Source: Spongisporangium articulatum
GTDB lineage: Bacteria > Actinomycetota > Actinomycetes > Actinomycetales > Kineosporiaceae
Assembly: GCF_044465595.1 (NCBI RefSeq)
Contig: NZ_JBITLV010000005.1
Location: forward strand, 1 to 64,000
Direction: 5' to 3'
Length of the DNA: 64,000 bases
The notes beneath the pieces were generated by a model. The model worked only from the letters and a program-made list of their open reading frames with translations, had not been told where the DNA came from and did no database searches. The position numbers and the translations under genes are program-made. Positions 33,739 to 42,709 of this stretch are shown here, piece after piece (position 1 is the first letter of the stretch; each line of letters starts with the position of its first letter).

Positions 33739-35082
33739 TCAGCCGTTGCCGGTCTCGCCGTCGGACGTCGTCCCGCCGAACACGAACCCGGGCGAGCGCA
33801 GCCCGAGCTTGCCGCGGGCCTCGCTGCCGGTGAAGTGCACGGTGACGGTCCTGCCGCCCTTCACGCCGGTCACGGTGATGCCGTCGAGGCGCTTGTCGTC
33901 GCCGCGCTCGGCCACCTTCCACGTCGTGACCGACGTGAAGCCGAGCTTGCTCGCGAAGGTCGCCCTGCTGAAGCCGACGGCCCACTTGCGGTACGGGTTG
34001 TCGGAGGCGTTGTCCCAGCGGGAGTCGTCGACGGCCTTCAGGTAACTGATCCCGTAGCGGCCGTAGACGTACTGCCGGTTCTCGGTGTGCCCGCCCATCG
34101 AGGACGAGTACATCGCCGAGATGATCCGACCGCTCCCGTCGACCAGCACCTGGCCGGCGGTGGCGTTCACGGCCGCCTTCCACTTGCCGCCGAGGCGGGC
34201 ATCGGCGGCCTCGCGGTCGTAGCCGAGGTACACCTGGTCGGCCGTGCCGGTACTGAGCACGTACGAGTTGCGGTCGCTGCTGTACTTCGAGGCCAGGTAC
34301 GTGCGGGCCGCGACGACCTGCGCCTTCAGCGCCTCGACCGGCCAGCCGGCCGGGACCTCGCCCAGGCCGTACAGGTACTTCTGCACCGCGGTGAGCTTGC
34401 TGCTGCTGCCGATCACGTGGCTGACCTTGATACCGGACCCGGTGCCGGTGAAGCGCGTGGTGCCCCAGCTCGTGCGCAGGCCCGAGCCGCTGCCGGTGGC
34501 CTTCACCCGGACGACGGTTCCGCCGGTGCGGGCCCGCAGCAGGCTGCCGGTCGGGGCGAACAGCTGGACGGCGTCGGCGGCGTCGGTCACGGCGATGCCG
34601 CGCACGCCGTTGCTCACCGTGGGCGTGACGGTCCACGTCGAGCCCTTCGGCTGGACGGCGGTGCGGTCGGCGAGCCAGGTGACCGGACCGTTCTCGGCCA
34701 GCACCGTGGAGCGCTTCGACGACGAGGCGAGCGAGAGCGTGACGCTCGTGCTCATCGACTTCGAGACCAGGTCGGTGTTCCTGTAGTACGTGGCGAGGAT
34801 GGTCCGGTAGCCGCAGCCGAGCTTGGCGGCCCCCTGCGCGCCGTACTGGCTCATCCCCATGCCGTGGCCCCATCCGTGGCCGTAGATCTTGATCGCACCG
34901 CTCGGGTCGGCCGCGTCGGCGACCTTGGCGCCGCCCGCCGAGGGGCAGCTGTTCGCCACGGCGACGGCCGGGTTCAGCGCGGTGGAAGCGTCCGCAGAAT
35001 CGCTCGGCGCGCTGATCGCGGCCCCGGCCGTGGTGGCCAGGACGGCGGCCGTGAGCAGGCCGGTGAAGCTGGGGCGGATCAT
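33739..35082 (-). CDS. SpoIID/LytB-domain secreted protein
   Basis: This is a 447-residue protein with a signal peptide (MIRPSFTGLLTAAVLATTAGAAISAPS). The SpoIID/LytB region has IYGHGWGHGMGMSQYGAQGAAKLG, YLYGLGEVPAGWPVEALKAQVVAARTY and an internal GQVLVDGSGRIISAMYSSSMGGHTEN. Relatives are peptidoglycan-active (lytic transglycosylase or amidase enhancer). GAGGAG precedes the ATG at 35082. It is near a PGRP amidase gene, which fits cell-wall remodelling. Confidence 0.92.
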   Translation of the reverse strand: MIRPSFTGLLTAAVLATTAGAAISAPSDSADASTALNPAVAVANSCPSAGGAKVADAADPSGAIKIYGHGWGHGMGMSQYGAQGAAKLGCGYRTILATYYRNTDLVSKSMSTSVTLSLASSSKRSTVLAENGPVTWLADRTAVQPKGSTWTVTPTVSNGVRGIAVTDAADAVQLFAPTGSLLRARTGGTVVRVKATGSGSGLRTSWGTTRFTGTGSGIKVSHVIGSSSKLTAVQKYLYGLGEVPAGWPVEALKAQVVAARTYLASKYSSDRNSYVLSTGTADQVYLGYDREAADARLGGKWKAAVNATAGQVLVDGSGRIISAMYSSSMGGHTENRQYVYGRYGISYLKAVDDSRWDNASDNPYRKWAVGFSRATFASKLGFTSVTTWKVAERGDDKRLDGITVTGVKGGRTVTVHFTGSEARGKLGLRSPGFVFGGTTSDGETGNG

Positions 35083-35400
35083 TCGGTCGAGCTCCTCACG
35101 TCGGGTCCCCCGCACCGTCCTGGCACGCGGCGGGCCGGCGCGGAACGCAACGGCCCATGGAACTCCCGTCGGCGGGGCCCGGAACCGGACAAGATCGTCC
35201 GTGGTTCCGTGCTCCGGCTGGCCTAGAGACCGGCGCGCGGAGCACGCCGGAATCACGTCCGGTGATCCGGGACCCGCCGGCGCACCCGTGCGGGTGACGC
35301 TCGCCCGGCGGCTTGCTGCAACCCTGTCCTCGGCCACCCGGGTGCACCGCTGAAGCCGGTTCCGGGCTTTCGGGTTCGGCCGCAATAGCCCGGTCGGGGC
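35083..35400. other. Intergenic control region of SpoIID and a small membrane gene
   Basis: This 318-bp region has no credible gene. It contains an imperfect hairpin with arms at 35181-35190 (GGAACCGGAC) and 35197-35208 (GTCCGTGGTTCC). It probably carries the two divergent promoters. I see no recognisable regulator site. Confidence 0.5.
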
Positions 35401-35856
35401 ATGCATCATGTCCGGATGCACGCAGTCGACCCCGCCGGCCGGACGTGGCGGATCCGTCGACGTTGGTTGCCCTGGCGGCGCCGGATCCGGGACGTTCCGG
35501 ACTACGGCATCGACCTGCCGAGCGTGGACCTGGGCGACGACCCGATCAGCGCGGTGATCGGCGTCGTCCTGCTGGTGATCGTGACGATCCTGGTGCTGCC
35601 GTTCCTCGTCGTCTTCGCCGGTCTGCTGCTCGAGCTGGGCCTGCTGCTGGCCCTGCTGCCGCTGGCCGTCCTGGCCCGGATCGCGCTGCGCCGGCCGTGG
35701 ACCATCGAGGTCTTCGGCCCGGGCCGCCGGTTCCTGATCCGGGGGCCGCTGCAGCACGAGGAGCGGGTCGTCGGGTGGCGGGCCTCGTCACGGAAGATCC
35801 ACGAGTACGCGGCCGCCGCGCGGACCGAACCACCCGTGGTCGTTCAGGACAGGTAG
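35401..35856 (+). CDS. Small membrane protein of unknown function
   Basis: This is a 151-residue protein (146 if starting at the second ATG, 35416). A basic N-terminus (RRRWLPWRRRIR) is followed by two close membrane helices (about residues 55-95) and a basic cytoplasmic tail with RRPWTIEVFGPGRRFLIRGP. I do not recognise the family. It overlaps the convergent amidase gene by 13 bp. Confidence 0.7.
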   Translation: MHHVRMHAVDPAGRTWRIRRRWLPWRRRIRDVPDYGIDLPSVDLGDDPISAVIGVVLLVIVTILVLPFLVVFAGLLLELGLLLALLPLAVLARIALRRPWTIEVFGPGRRFLIRGPLQHEERVVGWRASSRKIHEYAAAARTEPPVVVQDR

Positions 35857-38468
35857 CCGTACACGTCCACCCGAGCGTCGACCCCGCCGCTGGACGCCGC
35901 GACCGTGATCGCCCCGCTCCCCACCGGGACCAGCGCGAGGTTGCCGCGGGTCTGCCCCTTCGGCAGCCGGACGCCCACCACCGCACCCGGGTCGGCGGCC
36001 CCGAACCCGTAGGCCCGCAGCGTGGTGTTCTTGGCGGGAGCCACGCCGCTCACCTGCACCAGGACAGCGGTCGCGTTCGCCGGGACCCCGGTGGTACCGC
36101 CGGTCACGACGACCTTTCGGGTGGCTCGGGCAGGGACGTTCGCGCTGAGCAGACGCTTGGGGGTGAGGCTGGTCAGCCGCTGGCCGCCGGTGGCCGGGCT
36201 GACGACGACGCCCTCCAGGTCGAGGTAGGCGTTGACCGGACCGCCGGTGGCGGTCAGCGCGAACTGCCCGTTCACGACGGGGACGACGGCCAGGTTGTCG
36301 GCCCACTTCCCGCTGAACTGGGTGCCGCGCACGGGTGAGGTGCCGACCTTGTGGGCGGTCAGCGTGCCGCGGCCCTGGGCGTCGGTGGTCGAGCCGCCGA
36401 CGTCGACCAGGACGGCGCTCACCGCACTGCTGGCCACGCCGCCGACGGTGGCGGGCAGCGTGACGGTGCGGGTCTCGTCGTCGTCCAGCGGGTCGGCGCC
36501 CGAGGAGTAGATGCGCGTGGCGGTGACCGCCCGCAGCGGAGCGCCTCCGCCGACGGCGTAGTAGCCGACGACGTCGGCGCGCAGTTGGGTGACGCCGGTC
36601 AGGTTGCCGACGCTGACCTGGCCGGTGGCGCCGACCGGCACCGTCACCAGCGCCGAGCGGGTGGTGCCCGCGTTCGCCCCTTGGAGGGCCAGGCTGCTGC
36701 GGGGGCCGCCGGTCGGCCAGACGGTCAGCGACGTGTCGTCGCTGACGCAGGTCGCGGTCAGGTTCAGGACGACGGCGCTCACGCCGCTGCCGGGCACGCC
36801 GCCCTGGCCGAGCACCGGGAACGCGACGCGGCCGTTGGGGCCCGCGGGCTGCTTGCCGCTCGCCGTGGAGTCGAAGATCTTCACCGGGGTGCTGAGCGGG
36901 ACGTAACCCCCGGTGCCGGTCAGCGGCGTGTTCGGGGTCTCGGGCGTAAGGGCCGGCGGGGTGACCAGCAACGAGCGGGTCACCGGCCGCGCGGCGCCCC
37001 GGCTGGAGGACGACGTGAGCGTGAGCGTGTACCGGCCCGCGGGGGCGACCGCGCCGCCCGACGTCTTCCCGTCCCACGTGGCGGTGATCTTCTTACCGGC
37101 CGAGGTCTTTCCGGTCACCGTGTCGACCGTGCCGGCGCCGCACGGCGCCGTGACCGTCAACTTCCACGACTGGGCGCGCAGGGCCGTGGCGGTGACGCTC
37201 GCCCCCTTGCCCGTGGCGACCGAGTTCACGGAGAGGCCCGGGTCGATCAGCTCCGCCTTCACCGCGTCGTAGGCGACCTTCCGCACGGAACCGAGCTTCG
37301 CGTAGAGGTTTCCACCCGGGCATTCGGTGTAGCCGGTGTTCCGGTGCCCGCTGATCGTGTTGAAGGTGTGGGTCGTCCCGGCCCGGTACCGGGCGGTGCC
37401 GCCGCCCGAGGAGGTGAGTCTCGTCGTCCCCCGGGGGTTGCGGTGGTTCAGGTCGAGCTTCCAGGCGAACAGCTTGCCCGCGCTGGTGATCAGGGCGTTC
37501 GACGGATGTGCGTACTGGTAGCTGCCGATCGCGGCCACGCCGAACGTGTCGGTGTTGAAACCGCCCGCATGGGCGCCCATCACGTTCTTGTCGAGGCCGC
37601 CGGCCCGGCCCTCCCAGATGCGCCCGAAGCGGTCGATGAGCGCGTTGTAGCCGATGTCAGTCCAGCCCCGGGTCTTCACGTGGTAGGCGTAGTCACCGCG
37701 GATGATCGAGGGCACCTCGGCCTTGCTGTACCCGTTCGGTCCCGCGGTGTGATGCAGCACCGCGGCTCTCACCGTGCTCATGTACGTCGGGCTGTCCTTG
37801 ACCAGCTTCTCGTCGGCGCCCCACTCGGCCCGGCTGTAGACCTTCGGCTTGGCGACCCCCGAGCTCGCGGCCAGCGCGGAGAGGGTGGTGTCGGCGGAGG
37901 CGTCGGCGTCGTGACCGGACGTGCCGCCGTCGACCAGTTCGAACTGCAGATCGCTCGGGAACCGCTTCGCCTTGGCGGTGTTCAGCGTGACCTCGGCCTG
38001 GGCGCCGTCGCTCGGCCCGACGTAGAGGCTGGCGGTGCCGTCGCGGACGTCGGCCGCCCGGTTCGAGCTCTCGGCGGCGTCGGTCAGCGTGTCCTCGTCG
38101 ACGTCGAGGGGCTGCCAAGCGGTCCAGCCCTTCGCACCGTGGGTGCGGACCCGCACGGCGACCGCTCCGGACGCGGACCCGCGCTTCCACGTGACGCCGA
38201 CCGTCTGGAACGTCCGGCTGCCGATCGGGGCGGTGACCGTGGCAGTGGGCGCCGCGCGCGTGGCGGCGGCCGCCGTGATCGTGGGCCGGATGGCCAGCGA
38301 CGTGACCGACGGGTCGACCGCGTGCGCGCTCGTGCCGCCCGGCGCGTGGGTGAGGGACGACGGGACCTCGGTGTTCGGGCTCGGCTGGGCGACCGCGGGG
38401 GCGGCCAGTCCTCCGACCACCAGCGAGAGCCCGAGAACGACGACCGGAGTCCTGCGCCGAGACAGCAC
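35844..38468 (-). CDS. Secreted PGRP-domain N-acetylmuramoyl-L-alanine amidase
   Basis: This is an 874-residue protein with a signal peptide (residues 1-28). An amidase/PGRP domain covers about residues 210-390, with the zinc site of VLHHTAGPNG (His239/240), GHRNTGYTECPG (His375, Cys383) and a catalytic-region Tyr in YNALID. Next come a FlgD-like Ig domain (DGKTSGGAVAPAGRYTLTL) and a C-terminal region of about 330 residues with beta repeats, probably wall-binding. It cleaves the stem-peptide amide bond of peptidoglycan. The GTG start is at 38468. The SpoIID neighbour fits wall turnover. Confidence 0.9.
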   Translation of the reverse strand: MLSRRRTPVVVLGLSLVVGGLAAPAVAQPSPNTEVPSSLTHAPGGTSAHAVDPSVTSLAIRPTITAAAATRAAPTATVTAPIGSRTFQTVGVTWKRGSASGAVAVRVRTHGAKGWTAWQPLDVDEDTLTDAAESSNRAADVRDGTASLYVGPSDGAQAEVTLNTAKAKRFPSDLQFELVDGGTSGHDADASADTTLSALAASSGVAKPKVYSRAEWGADEKLVKDSPTYMSTVRAAVLHHTAGPNGYSKAEVPSIIRGDYAYHVKTRGWTDIGYNALIDRFGRIWEGRAGGLDKNVMGAHAGGFNTDTFGVAAIGSYQYAHPSNALITSAGKLFAWKLDLNHRNPRGTTRLTSSGGGTARYRAGTTHTFNTISGHRNTGYTECPGGNLYAKLGSVRKVAYDAVKAELIDPGLSVNSVATGKGASVTATALRAQSWKLTVTAPCGAGTVDTVTGKTSAGKKITATWDGKTSGGAVAPAGRYTLTLTSSSSRGAARPVTRSLLVTPPALTPETPNTPLTGTGGYVPLSTPVKIFDSTASGKQPAGPNGRVAFPVLGQGGVPGSGVSAVVLNLTATCVSDDTSLTVWPTGGPRSSLALQGANAGTTRSALVTVPVGATGQVSVGNLTGVTQLRADVVGYYAVGGGAPLRAVTATRIYSSGADPLDDDETRTVTLPATVGGVASSAVSAVLVDVGGSTTDAQGRGTLTAHKVGTSPVRGTQFSGKWADNLAVVPVVNGQFALTATGGPVNAYLDLEGVVVSPATGGQRLTSLTPKRLLSANVPARATRKVVVTGGTTGVPANATAVLVQVSGVAPAKNTTLRAYGFGAADPGAVVGVRLPKGQTRGNLALVPVGSGAITVAASSGGVDARVDVYGYLS

Positions 38469-38578
38469 GCCACCACCCTGTTCATGATCAACTCAAACCA
38501 CGTCAGTACGGACAGTCACCGTACCTTGCAGAGAGTCAACGGCGCGCGCTGGCCGCCTGTGAATGACGCACCCCCGCC

Positions 38579-38679
38579 GTGATCATGCGCAAACGCATCC
38601 TCGACCCCGTGATCATGCGCAAACGCATAATGCGTTTGCGCATGATCACCGCTGAAGTACTGCGTTTGTGCATGATCAC
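38579..38679. repeat. Four-copy TGATCATGC array, centre-symmetric, 30-bp period
   Basis: 20-bp copies begin at 38579 and 38609 in direct order, then at 38630 and 38660 inverted. The period is exactly 30 bp on each side and the centre is at 38629. The unit is GTGATCATGCGCAAACGC plus two bases. The last copy supplies the TGA stop of the epimerase gene (38676-38678). It may end transcription in both directions or be a REP-like element. Confidence 0.9.
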
Positions 38680-39770
38680 GGATTACGTGCGGACAGCCAG
38701 TCGACGATGACGTCGGCGATGCGCTCGCCCGCGGCGCCGTCCCACAACGGGGGCCGGGCGGGCTCGGGGGCCGGGCGCGGCGCGGCGGGCGCGGCCAGCA
38801 CCTCGTCGAGCGCGGACAGGACCGACTCGGGGGTGACCAGCCGGTTGGTCCCGTGCGTGATCGTGACCGGACGTTCGGTGTTGGGCCGCATGGTCAGGCA
38901 CGGCACCCCGAGCACCGTGGTCTCCTCCTGCACGCCGCCCGAATCGGTCACCACCACGGCCGATTCCGCGACCAGCCCGAGGAACGTCGTGTAGGGCAGC
39001 GGCTCGACCACCACGATGCCCGGCGACTCCAGGCCCGCCGCGGCCAGCGCCGCCCGCCCCCGCGGGTGCACCGGGATGACGACGGGCAGCCGCTCGGCGA
39101 CCCCGCGCAGCACCTCGACGAGCCGCGCGGCGGTCGCCGGGTCGTCGACGTTGGACGGCCGGTGCAGCGTGGCCACCGCGAACCGCCCGGCCAGCTCCGG
39201 CCGCGAGGCCCGCAGGGCCCGCGCGTCGAGGGCGGACAGGTGCCGGAGCAGCGTGTCGATCATCGGGTTGCCGACCAGGTGCACGCGGGACGTCGCCACG
39301 CCCTCCCGGGTCAGGTGCGCCACCGCGTCGGCGCTGGTCACGAACAGCAGCTCGCAGATCTGGTCGGTCAGCCGGCGGTTGATCTCCTCGGGCATGGTGT
39401 CGTCGAAGCTGCGCAGCCCGGCCTCGACGTGCGCCACCGGGATGCCCAGCTTCACGGCCGCCAACGCCGCCGCCAGCGTCGAGTTCACGTCGCCGTACAC
39501 CACGACCAAGGAAGGCTTCTCGCGCTCGAACAGCGCCTCGAGGCCGATCAGCACGGCCGCGGTCTGGGTGCCGTGCGAGCCGGACCCGACGCCGAGGTTC
39601 ACGTCGGGTTCGGGCAGCTCCAGCTCGGTGAAGAACACCCGGCTGAGCTTGTCGTCGTAGTGCTGCCCGGTGTGCACGAGCCTCTGCTCGACGCCGCGGG
39701 CGGCCAGCGCGGCGATCACCGGAGCCGCCTTCGGGAAGTTCGGCCGGGCGCCGGTCACGTGCACGATCAC
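38676..39770 (-). CDS. wecB: UDP-N-acetylglucosamine 2-epimerase, non-hydrolysing
   Basis: WecB interconverts UDP-GlcNAc and UDP-ManNAc. This 364-residue protein has TGARPNFPKAAPV at the start, LVHTGQHYDDKLSRVFF, VYGDVNSTLA, HVEAGLRSFDDTMPEEINRR and the C-terminal VVTDSGGVQEETTVLGVP, all typical and intact. Its ATG overlaps the upstream glycosyltransferase stop (ATGA). Together with the UDP-sugar dehydrogenase at 44.3 kb it would make UDP-ManNAcA for the surface polymer. Confidence 0.95.
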   Translation of the reverse strand: MIVHVTGARPNFPKAAPVIAALAARGVEQRLVHTGQHYDDKLSRVFFTELELPEPDVNLGVGSGSHGTQTAAVLIGLEALFEREKPSLVVVYGDVNSTLAAALAAVKLGIPVAHVEAGLRSFDDTMPEEINRRLTDQICELLFVTSADAVAHLTREGVATSRVHLVGNPMIDTLLRHLSALDARALRASRPELAGRFAVATLHRPSNVDDPATAARLVEVLRGVAERLPVVIPVHPRGRAALAAAGLESPGIVVVEPLPYTTFLGLVAESAVVVTDSGGVQEETTVLGVPCLTMRPNTERPVTITHGTNRLVTPESVLSALDEVLAAPAAPRPAPEPARPPLWDGAAGERIADVIVDWLSARNP

Positions 39771-40996
39771 GACGGCGGCTCGTCGACAGGGAGCGCTTCT
39801 GCATGATCACGAGGGAGGTGGCCGGTGTCGGCCCAGCCACGCAGGTCGTCGGCGAACCGGCCCGCCACCGTCGCCCGGTCGATGCGCCGCCCCGCCGCGG
39901 CCGCCGCCACCTGCGCCGCGGCCAGGTCGGCGCCCAGCAGCGACCGCAGCGCCGCCACCAGCGCCTCCGGCCCGGCCTCGGCGTCGTACAGGAACGCCGC
40001 GCCCGGGTCCGCGGCGACCACCGGCGCCGAACCCGAACCACTCGGTAGCAGAACGGGTTTCCCGAACGTCAGGGCCAGCGCCAGTACCCCGGAGTTCAGC
40101 GACCGCCGGTACGGCAGGGCCACGACGTCGGTGCCGCGTAGCAGCACCTGGAAGTCGGACTCGGCCACCTTGCCCGGCAGCACGCGCACCGCCGGGTGCA
40201 GGTAGGCCCTCGCCAGGAACCTCTCGGTCTCGGGCGCCCCGTCGGACGCGCCGGCCACGACCAGCACGATGCCCTGCGGCGCGGCGGCGTTCACGACGTC
40301 CACGGCGTCCAGCAGGTCGAGCAGACCCTTGTACGGCTTCAACGCGCCCGTGACCAGCAGCGCCACCGACCCCTCCGGGATGCGCAGCCGCGAGCGCGCC
40401 TCGAGCGCCGAGACCCAGTCGGGGTACACACCCTGGTAGCCGGGGTGGTCACACCGGTACGTCCGGTCGGCGGGCAGCGTGAACCACGGCGAGACCAGTT
40501 CCGCCGTAAGGGGACTCATCACGTGCACCAGGTCGGCCCGGGCCAGCACCTCCTCCCGCAGCCGGACCTCCTGGGCCTCGAAGGCGGTGTCGTGGGGCAG
40601 CGCGTTGTGCACGGTCCAGACCAGCTTCGCCCCGCGGGCCGTCAACGTGTCGAGCAGCCGCGAGTGCTCGTCGACCGCCGCACCGGCCGCCGCCGCCGAG
40701 GACGCCCCCGCGAGCACCTGGTTCAGCCAGTGCAGGTGGACGACGAGCGGCAGGTCGGCGGGCCAGCCGTCGGTGCCGCGGAGCAGGTCGCCGACCCGGA
40801 ACGCCGGGGCCGCGACCATCGACCGGTCCGCGAACCCGCCGTACAGCACGGCTTGAAAGGGGTTGCCGGAGTAGTAGGGCGTGAACGGCCAGACGACCGG
40901 ACCACGCGAGCCCACGGGCACCCGCGAGACCGCCGCGAACGTCTCCCCGATCCAGGCGTCGCCGGTCACGTCCCGGCCGGGCAGCACGGTCAGCAC
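39767..40996 (-). CDS. GT-B glycosyltransferase of the polysaccharide locus
   Basis: This 409-residue protein starts at the GTG at 40996, overlapping the previous gene by 7 bp. The first half has FTPYYSGNPFQAVLYGGF and LVVHLHWLNQVLAG. The second half has the GT4-type LLVTGALKPYKGLLDLLDA, VVALPYRRSLNSGVLALALTFGKPVLLP and RFADDLRGWADTG. The last residues (RDHAEALP) are encoded by a TGATCATGC repeat read through in frame. It lies between a GT4 gene and wecB. Confidence 0.88.
   Translation of the reverse strand: MLTVLPGRDVTGDAWIGETFAAVSRVPVGSRGPVVWPFTPYYSGNPFQAVLYGGFADRSMVAAPAFRVGDLLRGTDGWPADLPLVVHLHWLNQVLAGASSAAAAGAAVDEHSRLLDTLTARGAKLVWTVHNALPHDTAFEAQEVRLREEVLARADLVHVMSPLTAELVSPWFTLPADRTYRCDHPGYQGVYPDWVSALEARSRLRIPEGSVALLVTGALKPYKGLLDLLDAVDVVNAAAPQGIVLVVAGASDGAPETERFLARAYLHPAVRVLPGKVAESDFQVLLRGTDVVALPYRRSLNSGVLALALTFGKPVLLPSGSGSAPVVAADPGAAFLYDAEAGPEALVAALRSLLGADLAAAQVAAAAAGRRIDRATVAGRFADDLRGWADTGHLPRDHAEALPVDEPPS
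39793..39810 (-). repeat. TGATCATGC repeat unit inside a coding region
   Basis: On the minus strand this reads GTGATCATGCAGAAGCGC. It lies within the last codons of the glycosyltransferase gene, in a frame without a stop (RDHAEA). It is a lone copy without a hairpin partner. Confidence 0.8.
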
Positions 40997-42642
40997 GAAT
41001 CCCCCACTCCGGAAAGCCTTTCCGCGGCCCGGTCGGCCGCCTGCGCGTAGACCCGGTCGAACGCCTTGCCATTGGCCGCCCAGGTCCGCTCGGCGCGCAC
41101 CCAGGCCTCGGCCCGGTCCACGCGGGCCGCCAGCGCCTCCGGCGCGGCCATCAGGGCCGCGACCTTCGCCGCTAGTCCCTCGGCGGACGACGCGGGGAAC
41201 ACGAAGGCCCGCTCCTCGTCGTCCCCGGCGATCTCGACCAGGGCCGGCAGATCGCTGAGGAGCACGGGCACCCGCATGGCCATGGCCTCGAAAGGCTTCA
41301 TGGGCGAGACCATCCGGGCCGCCCGCTCGGGCACGCGCGGCACCACGAACAGGTCGATCTGCGCGTACCAGCCGGGCACCTCGTCGAACGGCACCGACCC
41401 CGTGAACACCGTGGCGGACCCCAGCCCCAGCGCCCGGGCCCGGGCCTCGAGCTCGGCCCGGCGCCGTCCGTCCCCGACCAGCAGCACCCGCACGTCGTGA
41501 CCCGAGGCCCGAAGCCGGGCGGCGGCGTCCAGGAGCACCTCCTGCCCCTCCCGGTGGTGGTCGAGGTTGGACACGTACCCGAGCACGAAACCGCCCGCCA
41601 GCCGCGGATCCCGGCCCGCGGCGGGGACGGGCACGAACCGGTCCAGGTCCACGGCGTTGGGCACCACGACCACCGAGGACTCCCGAACGCCGTGCCCGTG
41701 CACGATCTCGTCGCGCATCGGCCCGCTCAGCGTCACCACCAGGTCGGCGGCCCGCATCGCCCGGGTCTCGGCGGCGAACCGGCGGTGGTAGTACTCGCTC
41801 CCCTCGGCGTAGCGCGCGTCCTTGGTCCAGGTGGTCTCGAAGAACGAGCGGACCTCGTAGATCCACGGCAAGCCGGCCCACCGGGCCAGCGCCAGACCGG
41901 GCAGCGCCAGGTCGAACCCGCGGTGCCCCGATCCGGCGTGCAGCACCGCGGGCCGCAGCGCGAGCAGCTGCCGGGCGAAGGCGGTCGTGGTCAGCTGCAC
42001 GAACTCCTCGGCCGTGAGCGCTCCGAAAAGGTCTGCGGCACCGGGCATCACGTGCCGGTACTCGATGCCGTCCACGACCGAGGAGGCCCCGGAACCGAAG
42101 CCGGGCAGCGTGACCGCCACCGGGTCCCGCCCGGCCGCGCGCACCGCCAGCAGCGTCTCGTGGGTGCGGGTGCAGTACCCGTTGTTCCGGTGGGGCATCG
42201 ATTCCTTGGCCAGGTACAGCACCCGCCCGGGCTCCGGCGCACCCCCGTCGAACGACCCGGGCACCGCGGGCAGCCAGCCCGGGTCGGTCTCGACCAGCCG
42301 GCCCTGCAGCGAGCGCTGCATCCGCCGGTTGCCGGGCTTCGGCCCGGCCACCGCCAGCCGCGACGCCTCCGCCACGGCCTCGGACAGTCGCCCGGTCCGG
42401 TTCAGCAGCTGGGCCCGGGACCGCGCCAGCGCCAGGTCGTGCGGCGAGCGCAGGGTGGCCGCGGCCAGCAGCTCGAGGGCCCGCTCCTCACCGGAGCGGC
42501 GGGCCAGCAGCGACGCCGCTTCGCCCTGGGCCACCGAGACCGCCAGGGCCCGCGCGGTTCGGGTCCGCCGGGGCAGGGCTCGCGCCTGCCGTCTCAGCAG
42601 CCGCCCGAGCCGCCCCAGCACTCCGCCGGACGGTGTCGCCAT
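40990..42642 (-). CDS. Glycosyltransferase family 4 with N-terminal helical extension
   Basis: This is a 550-residue protein. The first 105 residues are Arg/Ala-rich helices resembling a TPR-like extension. The GT-B fold follows, with LYLAKESMPHRNNGYCTRTHETLLAVRAAG at its start. The C-terminal donor domain has FVLGYVSNLDHHREGQEVLLDA, LLVGDGRRRAELE and PRVPERAARMVSPMKPFEAMAM with the conserved Glu. It is probably a sugar transferase for the surface polymer. It overlaps the next gene by 7 bp and is divergent from the 42.7-kb gene. Confidence 0.9.
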   Translation of the reverse strand: MATPSGGVLGRLGRLLRRQARALPRRTRTARALAVSVAQGEAASLLARRSGEERALELLAAATLRSPHDLALARSRAQLLNRTGRLSEAVAEASRLAVAGPKPGNRRMQRSLQGRLVETDPGWLPAVPGSFDGGAPEPGRVLYLAKESMPHRNNGYCTRTHETLLAVRAAGRDPVAVTLPGFGSGASSVVDGIEYRHVMPGAADLFGALTAEEFVQLTTTAFARQLLALRPAVLHAGSGHRGFDLALPGLALARWAGLPWIYEVRSFFETTWTKDARYAEGSEYYHRRFAAETRAMRAADLVVTLSGPMRDEIVHGHGVRESSVVVVPNAVDLDRFVPVPAAGRDPRLAGGFVLGYVSNLDHHREGQEVLLDAAARLRASGHDVRVLLVGDGRRRAELEARARALGLGSATVFTGSVPFDEVPGWYAQIDLFVVPRVPERAARMVSPMKPFEAMAMRVPVLLSDLPALVEIAGDDEERAFVFPASSAEGLAAKVAALMAAPEALAARVDRAEAWVRAERTWAANGKAFDRVYAQAADRAAERLSGVGDSC

Positions 42643-42697
42643 GCGAAGCAGTCTGCCGCATCGCGCGACCCGGCCTCTCCCGAACGCGGCCGGGCAC

Positions 42698-42703
42698 TAT
42701 GTT
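42698..42703 (+). promoter_or_regulatory. Probable -10 box of a leaderless transcript
   Basis: TATGTT is followed by 6 nt and then the ATG at 42710, with no ribosome-binding site. The position fits a transcript that starts at the start codon. Confidence 0.45.
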
Positions 42704-42709
42704 GGACAG

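Noticed and set aside
38579..38679. CRISPR array
   Set aside because: The spacing is regular, but copies change orientation at the centre, spacers are only 10 bp, and no cas gene is present.
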